Assembly: GCA_014360065.1 (NCBI GenBank)
Contig: JACIYF010000012.1
Span: forward strand, 1-41,873
DNA from: Clostridia bacterium
GTDB taxonomy: Bacteria > Bacillota > DSM-521 > Neomoorellales > JACIYF01
Reading direction: 5' to 3'
DNA length: 41,873 bases
Positions 1 to 8,841 of this stretch are shown here, piece after piece. Both the position numbers and the translations under genes were made by a program. Below the pieces are notes generated by a model. It worked only from the letters and a program-made list of their open reading frames with translations. It was not told the origin of the DNA and made no database searches. The number at the start of each line of letters is the position of its first letter. Positions within the stretch are counted from its first letter, which is position 1.

Positions 1-95
1 ACATTCACCCAATATGATTATTCGGCATGTATTGCTTAAAGATATAGACCCTCAACATAATTTACTGAAAACTATAAACTATTTTATGTCAGGAT

Positions 96-134
96 TATAA
101 ATGGCCGGTTAGCTGAAGGAACCGGCCATTTATA
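96..134. terminator. bidirectional hairpin terminator
   Basis: Two 15-nt complementary arms (96-110 and 120-134, core AAATGGCCGGTT/AACCGGCCATTT) flank a 9-nt loop. On the plus strand the stem is followed by TTCTTT. On the minus strand it lies just beyond the lipoprotein stop codon. It can therefore end the leftward operon and also a gene entering from the left of the window. Bases 1-95 are AT-rich and show no gene. Confidence 0.75.
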
Positions 135-180
135 TTCTTTCCAGGCAACTTACTGCTGGTTAATGGAAGCAACTCTCCGC

Positions 181-1059
181 CTACGCCTTTTCCACCGCGT
201 CGATAACCCAGATGTGATTGGGATCGGGCCCGCCGAACTGGGTGAGGGTAATCCTATACTCGGCACCCTCGTGGGTAACCTCTACTGCGGCTTGGCCAGT
301 AACCTCTTTGCCGCTGGCACCGGTGGTAATGAGCTTCATTACATCCGTCTTTAGGAAGCCGGCGATCCCACCTTCCCGCTTGGCCACCTGCAAGGGATCT
401 ATCCGCCACTTATCGAGCCCCTTGTTTACCCGATCCTCCTGAAGCCACTTCAGTCGTTCCGGACTGTTATATATTGACCCGGTAGTAATATGTCGTTCAA
501 TCGGTTCCGAGGTAATTCCATGGCCCCAGATGGACTCCTCTTTCTTGCCTTCCAGGAGGAACTGAACTGCTTTCACATTGGGGAGCTCGGTTAGAGAATT
601 GACCACTGACTGTATGGTCATGGACTCACCAGCTGACCCGCCCCAATGTTTAGTCTGCACCTCTTTGGAGAAATTTACGTAGCAAATTCCATCCCGCGTC
701 TCCACCGATAGCAAACGCGTGCCTTGGGGCAAGGTAGCACGCAAGGTGGGATCCAACTGTGGTCCCCGCAAAAGCTCGGTTACAATCAGCTGTTCCAGGT
801 TTCCATTGCCTTTATCCACTGTCCGCTCTTCCGGCACTACATTCATGGCCTGATCATCAGCAAAATACAGGGTGAGAGTTACTTTATCCTGTTTGGGTTC
901 AGGGCTTATGGGAGGTTGGCTCTCGGCTTTTGAAGCCTCTTGGTTTTCAGCTACCTGTTGACCGCCGGAGGCAGTCGGCTTGCCCTCCTGGCTGCATCCT
1001 CCCAGCGTAACCGCCAAAACCAAAACCAATGCCAGCCACCACGTCATTCTTCGGAGCAT
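181..1059 (-). CDS. GerMN-domain lipoprotein
   Basis: A 292-residue exported lipoprotein. A hydrophobic N-terminus ends in the lipobox LGGC, so it should be lipidated and anchored outside the membrane. A GerMN domain follows (about residues 60-190: TLYFADDQ, ELLRGP, LPQGTRLLSV, CYVNFSKE, VNSLTELPNVKAVQFLLEG). This domain is known from the germination protein GerM. The last 100 residues match no family I recognise. The start is the ATG at 1057-1059, because AAAGGAGG lies 6-7 nt upstream; an in-frame ATG 21 nt earlier has no ribosome site. It is the last gene behind a regulator/kinase pair and has its own repeat-rich promoter region. The exact role is unknown; a cell-envelope or germination function is an inference. 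Confidence 0.85.
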   Translation of the reverse strand: MLRRMTWWLALVLVLAVTLGGCSQEGKPTASGGQQVAENQEASKAESQPPISPEPKQDKVTLTLYFADDQAMNVVPEERTVDKGNGNLEQLIVTELLRGPQLDPTLRATLPQGTRLLSVETRDGICYVNFSKEVQTKHWGGSAGESMTIQSVVNSLTELPNVKAVQFLLEGKKEESIWGHGITSEPIERHITTGSIYNSPERLKWLQEDRVNKGLDKWRIDPLQVAKREGGIAGFLKTDVMKLITTGASGKEVTGQAAVEVTHEGAEYRITLTQFGGPDPNHIWVIDAVEKA

Positions 1060-1116
1060 CAACAATCCTCCTTTCGACATGTTGAGCCCTATTAGCTCTA
1101 GATTTAGGATATACCG

Positions 1117-1180
1117 ATAATATTGCTCACCTGTTAACAGTTGTTACAAAAGTATTATGATTGTATTAAGTTTCTCTTAC
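1117..1180 (-). promoter_or_regulatory. five-box response-regulator array and -10 before the lipoprotein gene
   Basis: Read on the minus strand, hexamers GTAAGA, TTAATA, ATAATA, GTAACA and TTAACA begin 11, 11, 11 and 10 nt apart (plus-strand positions 1175-1180, 1164-1169, 1153-1158, 1142-1147, 1132-1137). A TATTAT -10 candidate lies at 1117-1122 with no good -35. This geometry fits PhoP/OmpR-family activators, which bind tandem direct repeats one helical turn apart from about -22 to -70. The regulator encoded at 2661-3356 is the obvious candidate binder. Confidence 0.55.
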
Positions 1181-1182
1181 AA

Positions 1183-2631
1183 CTATCCAGTTTGTTCGAT
1201 CTGCCGATCTGGGAGTCCCAACCTAGCCGACAATTGAACCGTAAAAATGCTCCCCCGCCCCGGCTGGCTATCAACCTCGATGCGACCACCGTGGAGACGG
1301 ATGATCTCTTGGCTCAACGCCAGCCCTAAGCCGAATCCTCCTCTGCTTCGCGGGAGCTCGCTGGAGCTCCTATCTCGGGTTCGAGCCAAATCACCCCGAT
1401 AGAACGGCTCAAACAGGTGCGGCAACGCCTCTGGCGCGATGCCTACCCCAGTATCTTGCACCCGGATCTCAATCCATTGCTCACTGGGCCGTACGGATAC
1501 CTCCACTCGCCCTCCACTAGGCGTGTACTTAATGCCGTTGTCAATAAGATTTAGGATTACTTCTAGCAGCCTCTCGCCGTCTCCCATCGCGTATACAAGT
1601 GGCGAGTCAAGTACCTTTAGGCTTACGCCCTTGATCTCGGCTAGAGGACGAAGCAACCGCGCTGCTTCCTCAACTAATTCTTGGACGTTGACTACGCTCA
1701 AATCCAACCCCTTTACTTTGCTGAGGCGAGTCATCTCCAATAGATTGTTAACCAGCCGAGCCAGTCGGTCCACCTCCGCCTCGATGTCCCTCAAAAACTC
1801 CCGGTACAGCTCGGCATCAGCGTTGGGATCATCTAAGGCCGATTGAGTCAAAGCTTTGATAGATCCGAGCGGGGTTCTGAGCTCATGGGAAGCATTGGCT
1901 AGAAAGTTCCGCCTGGCTGTTTCCCAGTCTTCTAAGGCATCAGCCATGGTGTTAAAGGCAGCACCAAGCTCTGCAATTTCGTCTTTCCCCCACCTGGATC
2001 CGACTCGGCAGGACAAGTTGCCTCGGCTGAGTTCCCTCGCTGCCGCGGTAAGCTCCTTGATTGGACGGGTGATAAAGTTGGCTACCAGCCAGCTTATACC
2101 TGCTATCACCATTCCTGAGAGAGCCAGAATAGTCAAGAGGCCTTGCCTAAATGAAGCAATTTGCTCCATTACCCATTCAACTGAAGCGGAAATGAGCACT
2201 GCTCCCACCGTTTTTCGGCCCTGGCTAATCGGGGAAGTAGCGTACATGGCCCACCCTTCCCCCGGTAAGAAATGCATTTCCGCCATACCTTGGCCTCGCA
2301 AGGCGCTTCTCAATTCGGCATGGCCAAGGACTTCGCCTATCAGTCCATTGGGACCAGCCGAATCGCTGATTACCTTACCTTGGGAATCAACTACCAGTAA
2401 GCGGTGCCCGATCTGCCGGGAGAAGCTGTCTACCACCGTATCAAGCGACTTGCCCTGCTCCAATTCCTGCCCCACCACGGTGGCAGCGATGCTGGCCTGG
2501 GTAAGAAGAGACATTTTAGCTCCTTGCACATATTGGTTTGATACCGATCGCTCTAGGAAGAATCCTGCCGTTCCCACCACCAGTATGATAACCAAGCAAT
2601 AAGTCAAAGCTAGTTTCGTGCGCCAACTCAA
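1183..2631 (-). CDS. membrane sensor histidine kinase (PhoR/ResE type)
   Basis: A 482-residue sensor kinase. Domains in order: a transmembrane helix (about 9-28), an extracytoplasmic sensor domain of about 135 residues, a second helix (about 165-188), HAMP, a dimerisation/phosphoacceptor domain with SHELRTPLGSIKAL (His near 247), and a HATPase domain with NLIDNGIKYTPSGG, DTGVGIAP and GFGLGLALS. It should phosphorylate the regulator encoded just upstream. The start is TTG with a GAGGT ribosome site. The gap to the regulator stop is 29 nt, so they are cotranscribed. There is no cytoplasmic PAS domain, unlike Bacillus PhoR, so the signal is not predictable. Confidence 0.93.
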   Translation of the reverse strand: MSWRTKLALTYCLVIILVVGTAGFFLERSVSNQYVQGAKMSLLTQASIAATVVGQELEQGKSLDTVVDSFSRQIGHRLLVVDSQGKVISDSAGPNGLIGEVLGHAELRSALRGQGMAEMHFLPGEGWAMYATSPISQGRKTVGAVLISASVEWVMEQIASFRQGLLTILALSGMVIAGISWLVANFITRPIKELTAAARELSRGNLSCRVGSRWGKDEIAELGAAFNTMADALEDWETARRNFLANASHELRTPLGSIKALTQSALDDPNADAELYREFLRDIEAEVDRLARLVNNLLEMTRLSKVKGLDLSVVNVQELVEEAARLLRPLAEIKGVSLKVLDSPLVYAMGDGERLLEVILNLIDNGIKYTPSGGRVEVSVRPSEQWIEIRVQDTGVGIAPEALPHLFEPFYRGDLARTRDRSSSELPRSRGGFGLGLALSQEIIRLHGGRIEVDSQPGRGSIFTVQLSARLGLPDRQIEQTG

Positions 2632-2660
2632 ACCCGGCTACCTCTTTTCCTAAAATAAGG

Positions 2661-3356
2661 TTAAAGGCGATCATTAAAGTAGTACCCTACGCCCCATTTG
2701 GTCAAAATGTACTTGGGCCGCGAAGGATCAAGCTCTAGTTTTTCCCGGAGCCGGCGGATGTGGACATCGATAGTACGGTCATCACTAGTCTGCTCATATC
2801 CCCAAACTAGCTTTAATAGGTCGCTCCGGTGGTAAACGCGACCAGGGTGCCGAACTAGAACCTGCAATATGGAAAATTCTCGAGCAGTAAGTTCCACCTC
2901 CCGCCCCCGTACCAGTACCCGCTGGCGAGCCAAATCTACCTGAAGATCGCCGATGGATATTGTCGCCTGGTTACTAAAGGGGACTGCGCGGGAACGGCGC
3001 AATAAGGCTCTTATCCTAGCCAGGAGTTCACGCATGTTGAAAGGTTTGGTGACATAATCATCAGCTCCCATTTCCAGGCCGATGATTTTATCGAGGTCTT
3101 CGCTGCGGGCAGTAAGCATAATAATGGGAAGATTCGAACGCAAACGTACTTGGCGGCAGACGGCCAACCCATCTACCTCAGGCAACATAAGATCTAAGAC
3201 CAGGAGGTCAAAATCCTGGTCGTTAATTAACTGCAGAGCTTTTGCCCCAGTTTGGGCGGTGACTACTTGGTATCCTTCTCGCTCCAGTGAATGCTTTAAA
3301 GCTTTTAGCAGCGACGGTTCGTCATCTACCACCAGAATCCTCACGGGAGGCTCCAC
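2661..3356 (-). CDS. OmpR/PhoP-family response regulator
   Basis: A 231-residue two-domain regulator. The receiver domain has the acidic pair VVDDE, the phosphoacceptor Asp in DLLVLDLMLPEVDG and the conserved Lys in DDYVTKPF. The C-terminus is a winged-helix DNA-binding domain (VELTAREFSILQVL, DDRTIDVHIRRLREKL, GVGYYF). I chose the GTG at 3354-3356 because AAAGGTGGGAG precedes it. A longer frame from a TTG at 3401 would overlap the promoter -10. It is the first gene of the regulator-kinase-lipoprotein operon. Confidence 0.93.
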   Translation of the reverse strand: MEPPVRILVVDDEPSLLKALKHSLEREGYQVVTAQTGAKALQLINDQDFDLLVLDLMLPEVDGLAVCRQVRLRSNLPIIMLTARSEDLDKIIGLEMGADDYVTKPFNMRELLARIRALLRRSRAVPFSNQATISIGDLQVDLARQRVLVRGREVELTAREFSILQVLVRHPGRVYHRSDLLKLVWGYEQTSDDRTIDVHIRRLREKLELDPSRPKYILTKWGVGYYFNDRL

Positions 3357-3387
3357 CGGTTGCTCCCACCTTTCTCTATTGCCATTC

Positions 3388-3416
3388 AGTATAACACGCA
3401 AAACCCATCTTGAAAA
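3388..3416 (-). promoter_or_regulatory. sigma-A promoter of the regulator operon
   Basis: On the minus strand, TTTTCA (3411-3416), a 17-nt spacer, then TATACT (3388-3393) with an upstream TG, i.e. an extended -10. The predicted transcript starts about 25 nt before the GTG start, which supports that start. Confidence 0.6.
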
Positions 3417-3495
3417 ACTACTGTTACTACCTACATTACTTCGGACCGCCAGTGCAAACTATATAAGGACTTAGCAAAGGGGTGAAATCACCGCC

Positions 3496-4575
3496 GTGGC
3501 CGATGAAAAACCGGGTTCTGCTAGCGAGCCTAGGCAACCTATAGGTATCTTCCGGAAGAGTATACCCGGCCAGGGTCGAGACGTGGCTATCGACATGGGC
3601 AGCTCTACTACCCTGGTCTATGTTCGTGGCAAGGGCATAGTCCTTCAGGAACCTTCGGTTATTGCCATCGATAAGGCCAGTGGTGATGTGGTTGCCTTTG
3701 GCAAGGAAGCGGCGCAGATGCTGGAAAGGGTGCCTGATACAATTGAGGTTATCCGGCCGCTACGCCGGGGTACCGTAGCTGATTTTGACACCACTGAAAG
3801 GATGCTAAAGCATTTCCTTTTTAAAGCCATAGGGAAGCGGCCTTTAGCCAAACCACGAGTAATCACCACTGTCAGTTACGGTTCCAGTCAGGTCGAAAAA
3901 AGAGCAGTCCTGCAGGCGGTGCAACAAGCAGGCACCCGCGAAGCCTATCTAATCGAGGAGCCGCTGGCAGCTGCCATGGGAGCTCACCTTCCAGTCGACG
4001 AAGCCACAGGCAGCATGGTAATCAATATTGGCGGAGGCCGAGCCGAGATAGCGGTATTGGCTTTAGGTGGGGTGGTGAATGCTACTTCTACCAGCGAAGC
4101 TGGGGACGCATGGGACGAGGCTATTAAAGACTACCTGCGCCGGGAGTACTTGTTGGAAGTTGGTGGACCCACTGCCGAAAAACTTAAAAAGCAATGGGGT
4201 TTTGCGTGCGACCCACCGCCAGGGGCCAAGACTGAGATTACCGGGATCCATACGGTTACCGGTCTCCCTAAAAAGGTCGAAATTACCGCTCAAGACATCA
4301 CCAAGGCATTGTCTCACCCGCTTTGGACTCTAATACACATGGCTAGCCGCGTTTTCGAGCGCACTTCTCCCCAGCTAGCTTCAGACATAATTGAAAATGG
4401 GATCGTTATGACCGGTGGAGGAGCAATGCTGAAAAATTTAGATAAACTGCTGAGCCAGGAATTGGCACTCCCAGTTAGGGTAGCTGACCGCCCAATCGAA
4501 TGTGCAGCGCGGGGAGCAGGCAAAGCCCTAACCCAGACAGCTAGCCTGTCGCAATTGGCCCTTTACCGGGCTTAG
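3496..4575 (+). CDS. MreB-like actin-family protein
   Basis: A 359-residue member of the MreB/Mbl family, bacterial actins that organise cell-wall synthesis under the membrane. Recognisable segments are the phosphate-1 loop AIDMGSSTTLVYVRGKGIVL, EPSVIAID, IRPLRRGTVADF, IEEPLAAAMGA, VINIGGGRAEIAVL, and the adenosine segment NGIVMTGGGAMLKNLD. About 28 residues precede the usual start, and several positions differ from canonical MreB (GSST where GTANT is normal). The start is GTG with AAAGGGGTGA upstream. It is a single gene divergent from the regulator operon, with no mreC/mreD beside it. An alternative is a specialised or sporulation-stage paralogue. Confidence 0.85.
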   Translation: MADEKPGSASEPRQPIGIFRKSIPGQGRDVAIDMGSSTTLVYVRGKGIVLQEPSVIAIDKASGDVVAFGKEAAQMLERVPDTIEVIRPLRRGTVADFDTTERMLKHFLFKAIGKRPLAKPRVITTVSYGSSQVEKRAVLQAVQQAGTREAYLIEEPLAAAMGAHLPVDEATGSMVINIGGGRAEIAVLALGGVVNATSTSEAGDAWDEAIKDYLRREYLLEVGGPTAEKLKKQWGFACDPPPGAKTEITGIHTVTGLPKKVEITAQDITKALSHPLWTLIHMASRVFERTSPQLASDIIENGIVMTGGGAMLKNLDKLLSQELALPVRVADRPIECAARGAGKALTQTASLSQLALYRA

Positions 4576-4595
4576 GCCCGATCGGAGTCCCATAG

Positions 4596-4633
4596 TTTAG
4601 GGCCCCGGAGCGCATGCGCTCCGGGGCCCTAAA
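4596..4633. terminator. perfect 38-nt palindrome between convergent genes
   Basis: TTTAGGGCCCCGGAGCGCA is followed directly by its exact reverse complement, between the stops of the MreB-like gene and groEL. Such a stem would stall polymerase from both sides. Neither side has a real U-tract, so intrinsic termination is likely but not proven; a protein site or mRNA-stabilising stem is possible. Confidence 0.6.
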
Positions 4634-4643
4634 GTTCCAAGCC

Positions 4644-6263
4644 CTAATAATCCATATCTGGGGAAGGAGGATAAGGCGGCGTCTTCTCCTTCTCGGGGAT
4701 CTCGGTAATCAAAGCTTCCGTGGTCAATAGCATAGAGGCAATGCTGCCGGCATTTTGTAAGGCGCTACGAGTGACCTTAGCTGGATCAACAATACCGGCT
4801 TTCACCATATCCACATATTCTTCGCTCACGGCATCAAAGCCAATTCCCTTCTCCAGGGTCTTCACTTTCTCAACCACCACTGAACCTTCTAGACCAGCGT
4901 TAACAGCGATCTGGCGTAAAGGCTCCTCCAAGGCGCGGCGGACTATCTGGACCCCTATTGATTCATCACCCTCGGCCTTGACATCATCCAAGACCGGAAT
5001 AATGTTGATGAGCGTAGTGCCGCCACCCGGCACAATGCCCTCTTCGACTGCGGCTCTAGTAGCTGACAGAGCATCCTCTACCCGGTGCTTCTTTTCCTTG
5101 AGCTCGGTCTCGGTAGCAGCTCCTACTTTTATCACAGCCACGCCGCCAGCCAGTTTGGCCAAGCGCTCCTGCAACTTTTCACGATCGTAGTCAGAATCGG
5201 TCTCATCGATCTGCTTGCGAATCTGGTTGACCCGGGCGTTAATGGCATCCCGCGATCCGGCACCTTCTACGATGGTAGTCTTTTCTTTGGTCACCTTGAC
5301 CGTCTTAGCCCGACCAAGCATGTTCAGGTCAACATTTTCAAGCTTAATGCCCAGGTCTTCAGAGATGAACTTGCCATCAGTTAGAATGGCAATATCCTCC
5401 ATCATGGCTTTGCGTCGGTCACCAAACCCAGGCGCCTTGACCGCGCAGGCATTAAGCGTACCGCGGATCTTGTTGACTACCAGGGTAGCCAGGGCCTCGC
5501 CCTCGATATCCTCAGCTATGATGAGCAACGGCTTGCCAGTACGAACTACCTTCTCGAGAACTGGCAAGAGCTCAGTTACTGCCGAGATCTTCTTTTCGTG
5601 GATGAGAATGTAGGGCTCCTCCAGGACGGCTTCCATGGTGTCAGCGTTGGTAACAAAATAAGGCGATACATATCCCTTGTCGAACTCCATGCCTTCAACG
5701 ACTTCTACGCTGGTGGTTATGCCTTTGGATTCCTCGACAGTAATTACCCCGTCCTTGCCTACCTTCTCCATGGCCTCGGCAATAAGCTCACCAATCTCCG
5801 GGTCATTGGCAGCTATGGCGGCTACGTGGGCAATGCTGTCACGCGTCTCAACGGTGATGCTGGCCTTCTTAATCGCTTCGACTGCGGCCTCGATCGCCTT
5901 ATCGATACCTTTCTTCACAAAAATAGGATTGGCTCCAGCTGCAACGTTTTTTAAGCCTTCCAAGACTATCCTTTGGGCTAGCACAGTAGCAGTGGTAGTT
6001 CCATCCCCAGCTACGTCATTGGTCTTGGAAGCTACCTCTCGGCACAGCTGAGCCCCTAAGTTCTCATATGGGTCTTTGAGTTCGATTTCTTTGGCTACCG
6101 TAACCCCGTCTTTAGTGATAACGGGGGATCCGAACTTACGTTCCAATACAACGTTGCGGCCCTTAGGTCCTAAAGTTACCTTTACCGCGTTGGCTACGGC
6201 GTTAACACCCCGCTCCAGAGCGCGGCGGGCCTCAGCGTCGTAAATCAACTGTTTAGCAGCCAT
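4644..6263 (-). CDS. groEL: chaperonin GroEL (60 kDa)
   Basis: A 539-residue group I chaperonin, the subunit of the ATP-driven folding cage. Signature segments are [25 protein letters not shown], the ATP site [23 protein letters not shown] and [10 protein letters not shown]. It follows groES by about 50 nt and shares its CIRCE-controlled promoter. The C-terminus ends [11 protein letters not shown] instead of the usual GGM-repeat tail. Confidence 0.99.
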   Translation of the reverse strand: MAAKQLIYDAEARRALERGVNAVANAVKVTLGPKGRNVVLERKFGSPVITKDGVTVAKEIELKDPYENLGAQLCREVASKTNDVAGDGTTTATVLAQRIVLEGLKNVAAGANPIFVKKGIDKAIEAAVEAIKKASITVETRDSIAHVAAIAANDPEIGELIAEAMEKVGKDGVITVEESKGITTSVEVVEGMEFDKGYVSPYFVTNADTMEAVLEEPYILIHEKKISAVTELLPVLEKVVRTGKPLLIIAEDIEGEALATLVVNKIRGTLNACAVKAPGFGDRRKAMMEDIAILTDGKFISEDLGIKLENVDLNMLGRAKTVKVTKEKTTIVEGAGSRDAINARVNQIRKQIDETDSDYDREKLQERLAKLAGGVAVIKVGAATETELKEKKHRVEDALSATRAAVEEGIVPGGGTTLINIIPVLDDVKAEGDESIGVQIVRRALEEPLRQIAVNAGLEGSVVVEKVKTLEKGIGFDAVSEEYVDMVKAGIVDPAKVTRSALQNAGSIASMLLTTEALITEIPEKEKTPPYPPSPDMDY

Positions 6264-6312
6264 TACCTCAACCTCCCTCTTACCGAATCTATATTTCCAA
6301 ACCTAGTAGCTA

Positions 6313-6606
6313 TTATCCTTCACGAATAGCTAGTATGTCACTGTCCCTGATAATGAGGTACTCTTCGCCCTCGACCTTGACCTCCGTCCCACTGTACTTG
6401 GCGAAGATGACCCGGTCACCAACCTTGACCTCCGGGGTGAGGCGCTCTCCATTGTCCAAAACTCGCCCAGGGCCAACCGCTATCACTTCTCCTTCCTGCG
6501 GCTTTTCCTTGGCGGTGTCCGGAAGAACAATCCCCCCCTTGGTTACCTCCTCGCTAGTGGAGACTTTTACAATAACCCGGTCAGCCAACGGTTTAAGTTG
6601 AGGCAC
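6313..6606 (-). CDS. groES: co-chaperonin GroES (10 kDa)
   Basis: A 97-residue lid of the chaperonin cage. It starts with [12 protein letters not shown], has a mobile loop ([19 protein letters not shown]), and carries [10 protein letters not shown] and [15 protein letters not shown]. It is the first gene of the groESL operon, with AAAGGAGG before the ATG. Upstream lie a CIRCE operator and a near-consensus promoter. Confidence 0.99.
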   Translation of the reverse strand: MPQLKPLADRVIVKVSTSEEVTKGGIVLPDTAKEKPQEGEVIAVGPGRVLDNGERLTPEVKVGDRVIFAKYSGTEVKVEGEEYLIIRDSDILAIREG

Positions 6607-6644
6607 TCAAAAACCCTCCTTTCTATGTATTAACTTAGCAAAGA

Positions 6645-6685
6645 TTGGTTGTTAGCACTTACCTCAGGTGAGTGCTAACAACCAA
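6645..6685. promoter_or_regulatory. CIRCE operator (HrcA site)
   Basis: The inverted repeat TTAGCACTT-N9-GAGTGCTAA occupies 6652-6678 and differs from the CIRCE consensus at one base. The complementarity extends to 16-nt arms (6645-6660 and 6670-6685). It lies at the expected transcription start of groES, where HrcA represses in the absence of heat stress. hrcA itself is not in the window. Confidence 0.96.
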
Positions 6686-6690
6686 GTAAT

Positions 6691-6719
6691 ATAATAGCCA
6701 CCCTTTATTGCCTTGTCAA
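6691..6719 (-). promoter_or_regulatory. sigma-A promoter of groESL
   Basis: On the minus strand, TTGACA (6714-6719), a 17-nt spacer and TATTAT (6691-6696). The -35 is perfect, and the start point falls within or next to the CIRCE element. Confidence 0.88.
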
Positions 6720-6740
6720 CGGCTTAACATCAAAAATTTG

Positions 6741-8654
6741 CTAGATGTCGTGCCATTCGCCGTTAGTTGGGGCATAGACGTTCCGGTCCTTGCCAAGGGT
6801 ATGCGCCAGGCGATCAATTTCCTTCTCTTCTCCATGTACCAAAACTATGCTATCAGGGTCGTAATAAGCTGCCAAACGTTTTAGCTCCTCTTCGCTGGGA
6901 TGGGTAGAAAAGGCATACCTGTAGACCTGGCAGCGAACCGGCTGAGTTATGGCTGACATAGCTAGCTTGCCCTCAGTGCCGGTAAAAATGATAGCAGAAT
7001 CCTTTCGCCCCACAATCTTGTCCTTGTAGTTAGCCGCAGGACCACCTAGTAAGGTACCCGAGCTAGCCAGAATAATGCAGGGTTGCTGCCAAACCCGCTT
7101 TTCCCGGATGATGGAGTTGCGAACTTCCACCACCGGATAATGGAAAAACCCTTTTTCCTTGTTGGATCCTTGCAGATCTTGATGCAGACTTTTCCAGAAA
7201 GTTCGATAGATGTTGCATACCTCGCGCACCATTCCATCTACGTAGATTTTCGTTTCAGGTATTCTTCCTTTTCGCATGGCTTCCTTTAGTAAGAGAATTA
7301 AATCCTGGGCGCGACCCACTGCAAATGCAGGCAACAACACAAAGCCTCCTTGCGCGAGCACGCCCTTGATTTTATCCAGAAAGTCCGCTTCCTCTTCTGC
7401 CCAGCTCCTTACTCCCCGCATCCCGCTCTGAGCGGTGCCTTCCATAATCAATACATCAGGAAAACTTTCCTGGGGCACGGCCCCATCCACCGTAGGTAAA
7501 GCCCGCAGGTTAAAATCGCCGGTATACAGTACCTCTCCATCTGTAAATTGAATGGAAATCATGGCCGCCCCCAAAAGGTGACCTGCCGGAAACATAGTAA
7601 CTCGAACACCCTCGATACCAGTATATGGAAGCCCGTAATCCAGTGCCGTCAACCCCAAATGCTCAATTAGGTTGCGATCGGCTAGGGGCGTGTATTCATT
7701 CTCTCCTTCCCAAAAACCGGCTTGATCGGTCAATGCCAAGCGAATTAAAGGCTTGCTTTGACGAGTACATAAGATAGGTACGTCTGGCCATTTAGACCTT
7801 ACTAGCGGCAGAGCCCCGCAATGATCGAGGTGGGCATGACTTACCAAGACTGCATCCAAGCGATCAATAAAATCCAAGTCTGGCAAATAATTATTGGAAG
7901 TCAACCGTAGGCCGGCATCCAAGAGTATGGTGGTAGAGCTATGACGCAGGAATATGCAACTAGCTCCAACCTCTCGTCCTCCTCCCAACACTACCAAACC
8001 GATCCGGCTACCGGTTCGCGGCCGCTGCCTTTGCCGAGCCGGCCAACGCGACAGCTCTTCTTCCTCTATGCTTGGTTCACCTGGTTCCTTGAAACCAGGT
8101 TCTGATGCCTCGGAGTTAGAAATCTCAAATGGCTCACTTACAGCTTCAGCTACCAGGGCAGCTGCTGCTTGGGCTTCTGCCGTCTCAGCCATAGGAGGTT
8201 CAGACGCCGACTCTATGCTGGCCCCACCGGCAGGTACGCCCTCATCTTTAGGCCGAGCCGTGCCCTCTACCCCACTAATGGTGCCCAAGTCATCCGCAGG
8301 TATGCCATCGCCCACAGGCTGGCAAGCCTCTTCAGCCAACCATGGGCGTTCCGCCAGGTACTTGCGAAGTCGCTCCTCTAACCTTTCTATCGCCACCTTA
8401 ACCTGCCCGATCTTCTCGTCAATCGCCATTTGGGCCTTAACTTCCGGGTAGGCCCTCCCGTTCCATTCTATCAATGCCTGCAAGATTGTCCGGTGTTCGT
8501 TAAGCTCGCCCACTAGATCAGCATATTTTCTTCGCTGAGCTTCTCGCGCCTGCTCCACTTTGGCCTGGGCCTCCTCGATTTGCTGCACCCATTTCCTAAA
8601 CTCCACTAAGTCAGGAAGGGTAGCAGAGGACTTGGCACCTTTCTTGTTTGACAC
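6741..8654 (-). CDS. beta-CASP metallo-beta-lactamase, putative RNA-processing nuclease, with coiled-coil extension
   Basis: A 637-residue protein. The C-terminal 420 residues are a metallo-beta-lactamase plus beta-CASP domain of the CPSF/RNase J superfamily: GGGREVGASCIFL, zinc motif SHAHLDHCGALP, YTGDFN, the acidic EGTAQSG, AFAVGRAQDLILLL, FSTHPSEEEL and LVHGE. Family members cut or trim RNA. The first 220 residues are unusual: a charged coiled coil (about 15-110) followed by an Ala/Glu/Pro-rich acidic linker. The start is GTG at 8652-8654 with AAGGAGGT 6 nt upstream; an earlier in-frame ATG at 8687 lacks a ribosome site. It is monocistronic upstream of groESL. The substrate is unknown. Confidence 0.85.
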   Translation of the reverse strand: MSNKKGAKSSATLPDLVEFRKWVQQIEEAQAKVEQAREAQRRKYADLVGELNEHRTILQALIEWNGRAYPEVKAQMAIDEKIGQVKVAIERLEERLRKYLAERPWLAEEACQPVGDGIPADDLGTISGVEGTARPKDEGVPAGGASIESASEPPMAETAEAQAAAALVAEAVSEPFEISNSEASEPGFKEPGEPSIEEEELSRWPARQRQRPRTGSRIGLVVLGGGREVGASCIFLRHSSTTILLDAGLRLTSNNYLPDLDFIDRLDAVLVSHAHLDHCGALPLVRSKWPDVPILCTRQSKPLIRLALTDQAGFWEGENEYTPLADRNLIEHLGLTALDYGLPYTGIEGVRVTMFPAGHLLGAAMISIQFTDGEVLYTGDFNLRALPTVDGAVPQESFPDVLIMEGTAQSGMRGVRSWAEEEADFLDKIKGVLAQGGFVLLPAFAVGRAQDLILLLKEAMRKGRIPETKIYVDGMVREVCNIYRTFWKSLHQDLQGSNKEKGFFHYPVVEVRNSIIREKRVWQQPCIILASSGTLLGGPAANYKDKIVGRKDSAIIFTGTEGKLAMSAITQPVRCQVYRYAFSTHPSEEELKRLAAYYDPDSIVLVHGEEKEIDRLAHTLGKDRNVYAPTNGEWHDI

Positions 8655-8841
8655 TATTATACCTCCTTGCTTGCCAGATATTTCCAAACAGTTCTTTTCG
8701 CTAAGAAATATGCTTCTCCTCCTGCCAAAAGCCGACCATCAATTACCAAATCCAGCACAATATACCATAAAGCGTATAAATCCCTGTTTTAACGGCAATA
8801 ATGGTTAGCGAACCGTGTCTAAAGGAGGTTCAAACTACAGA

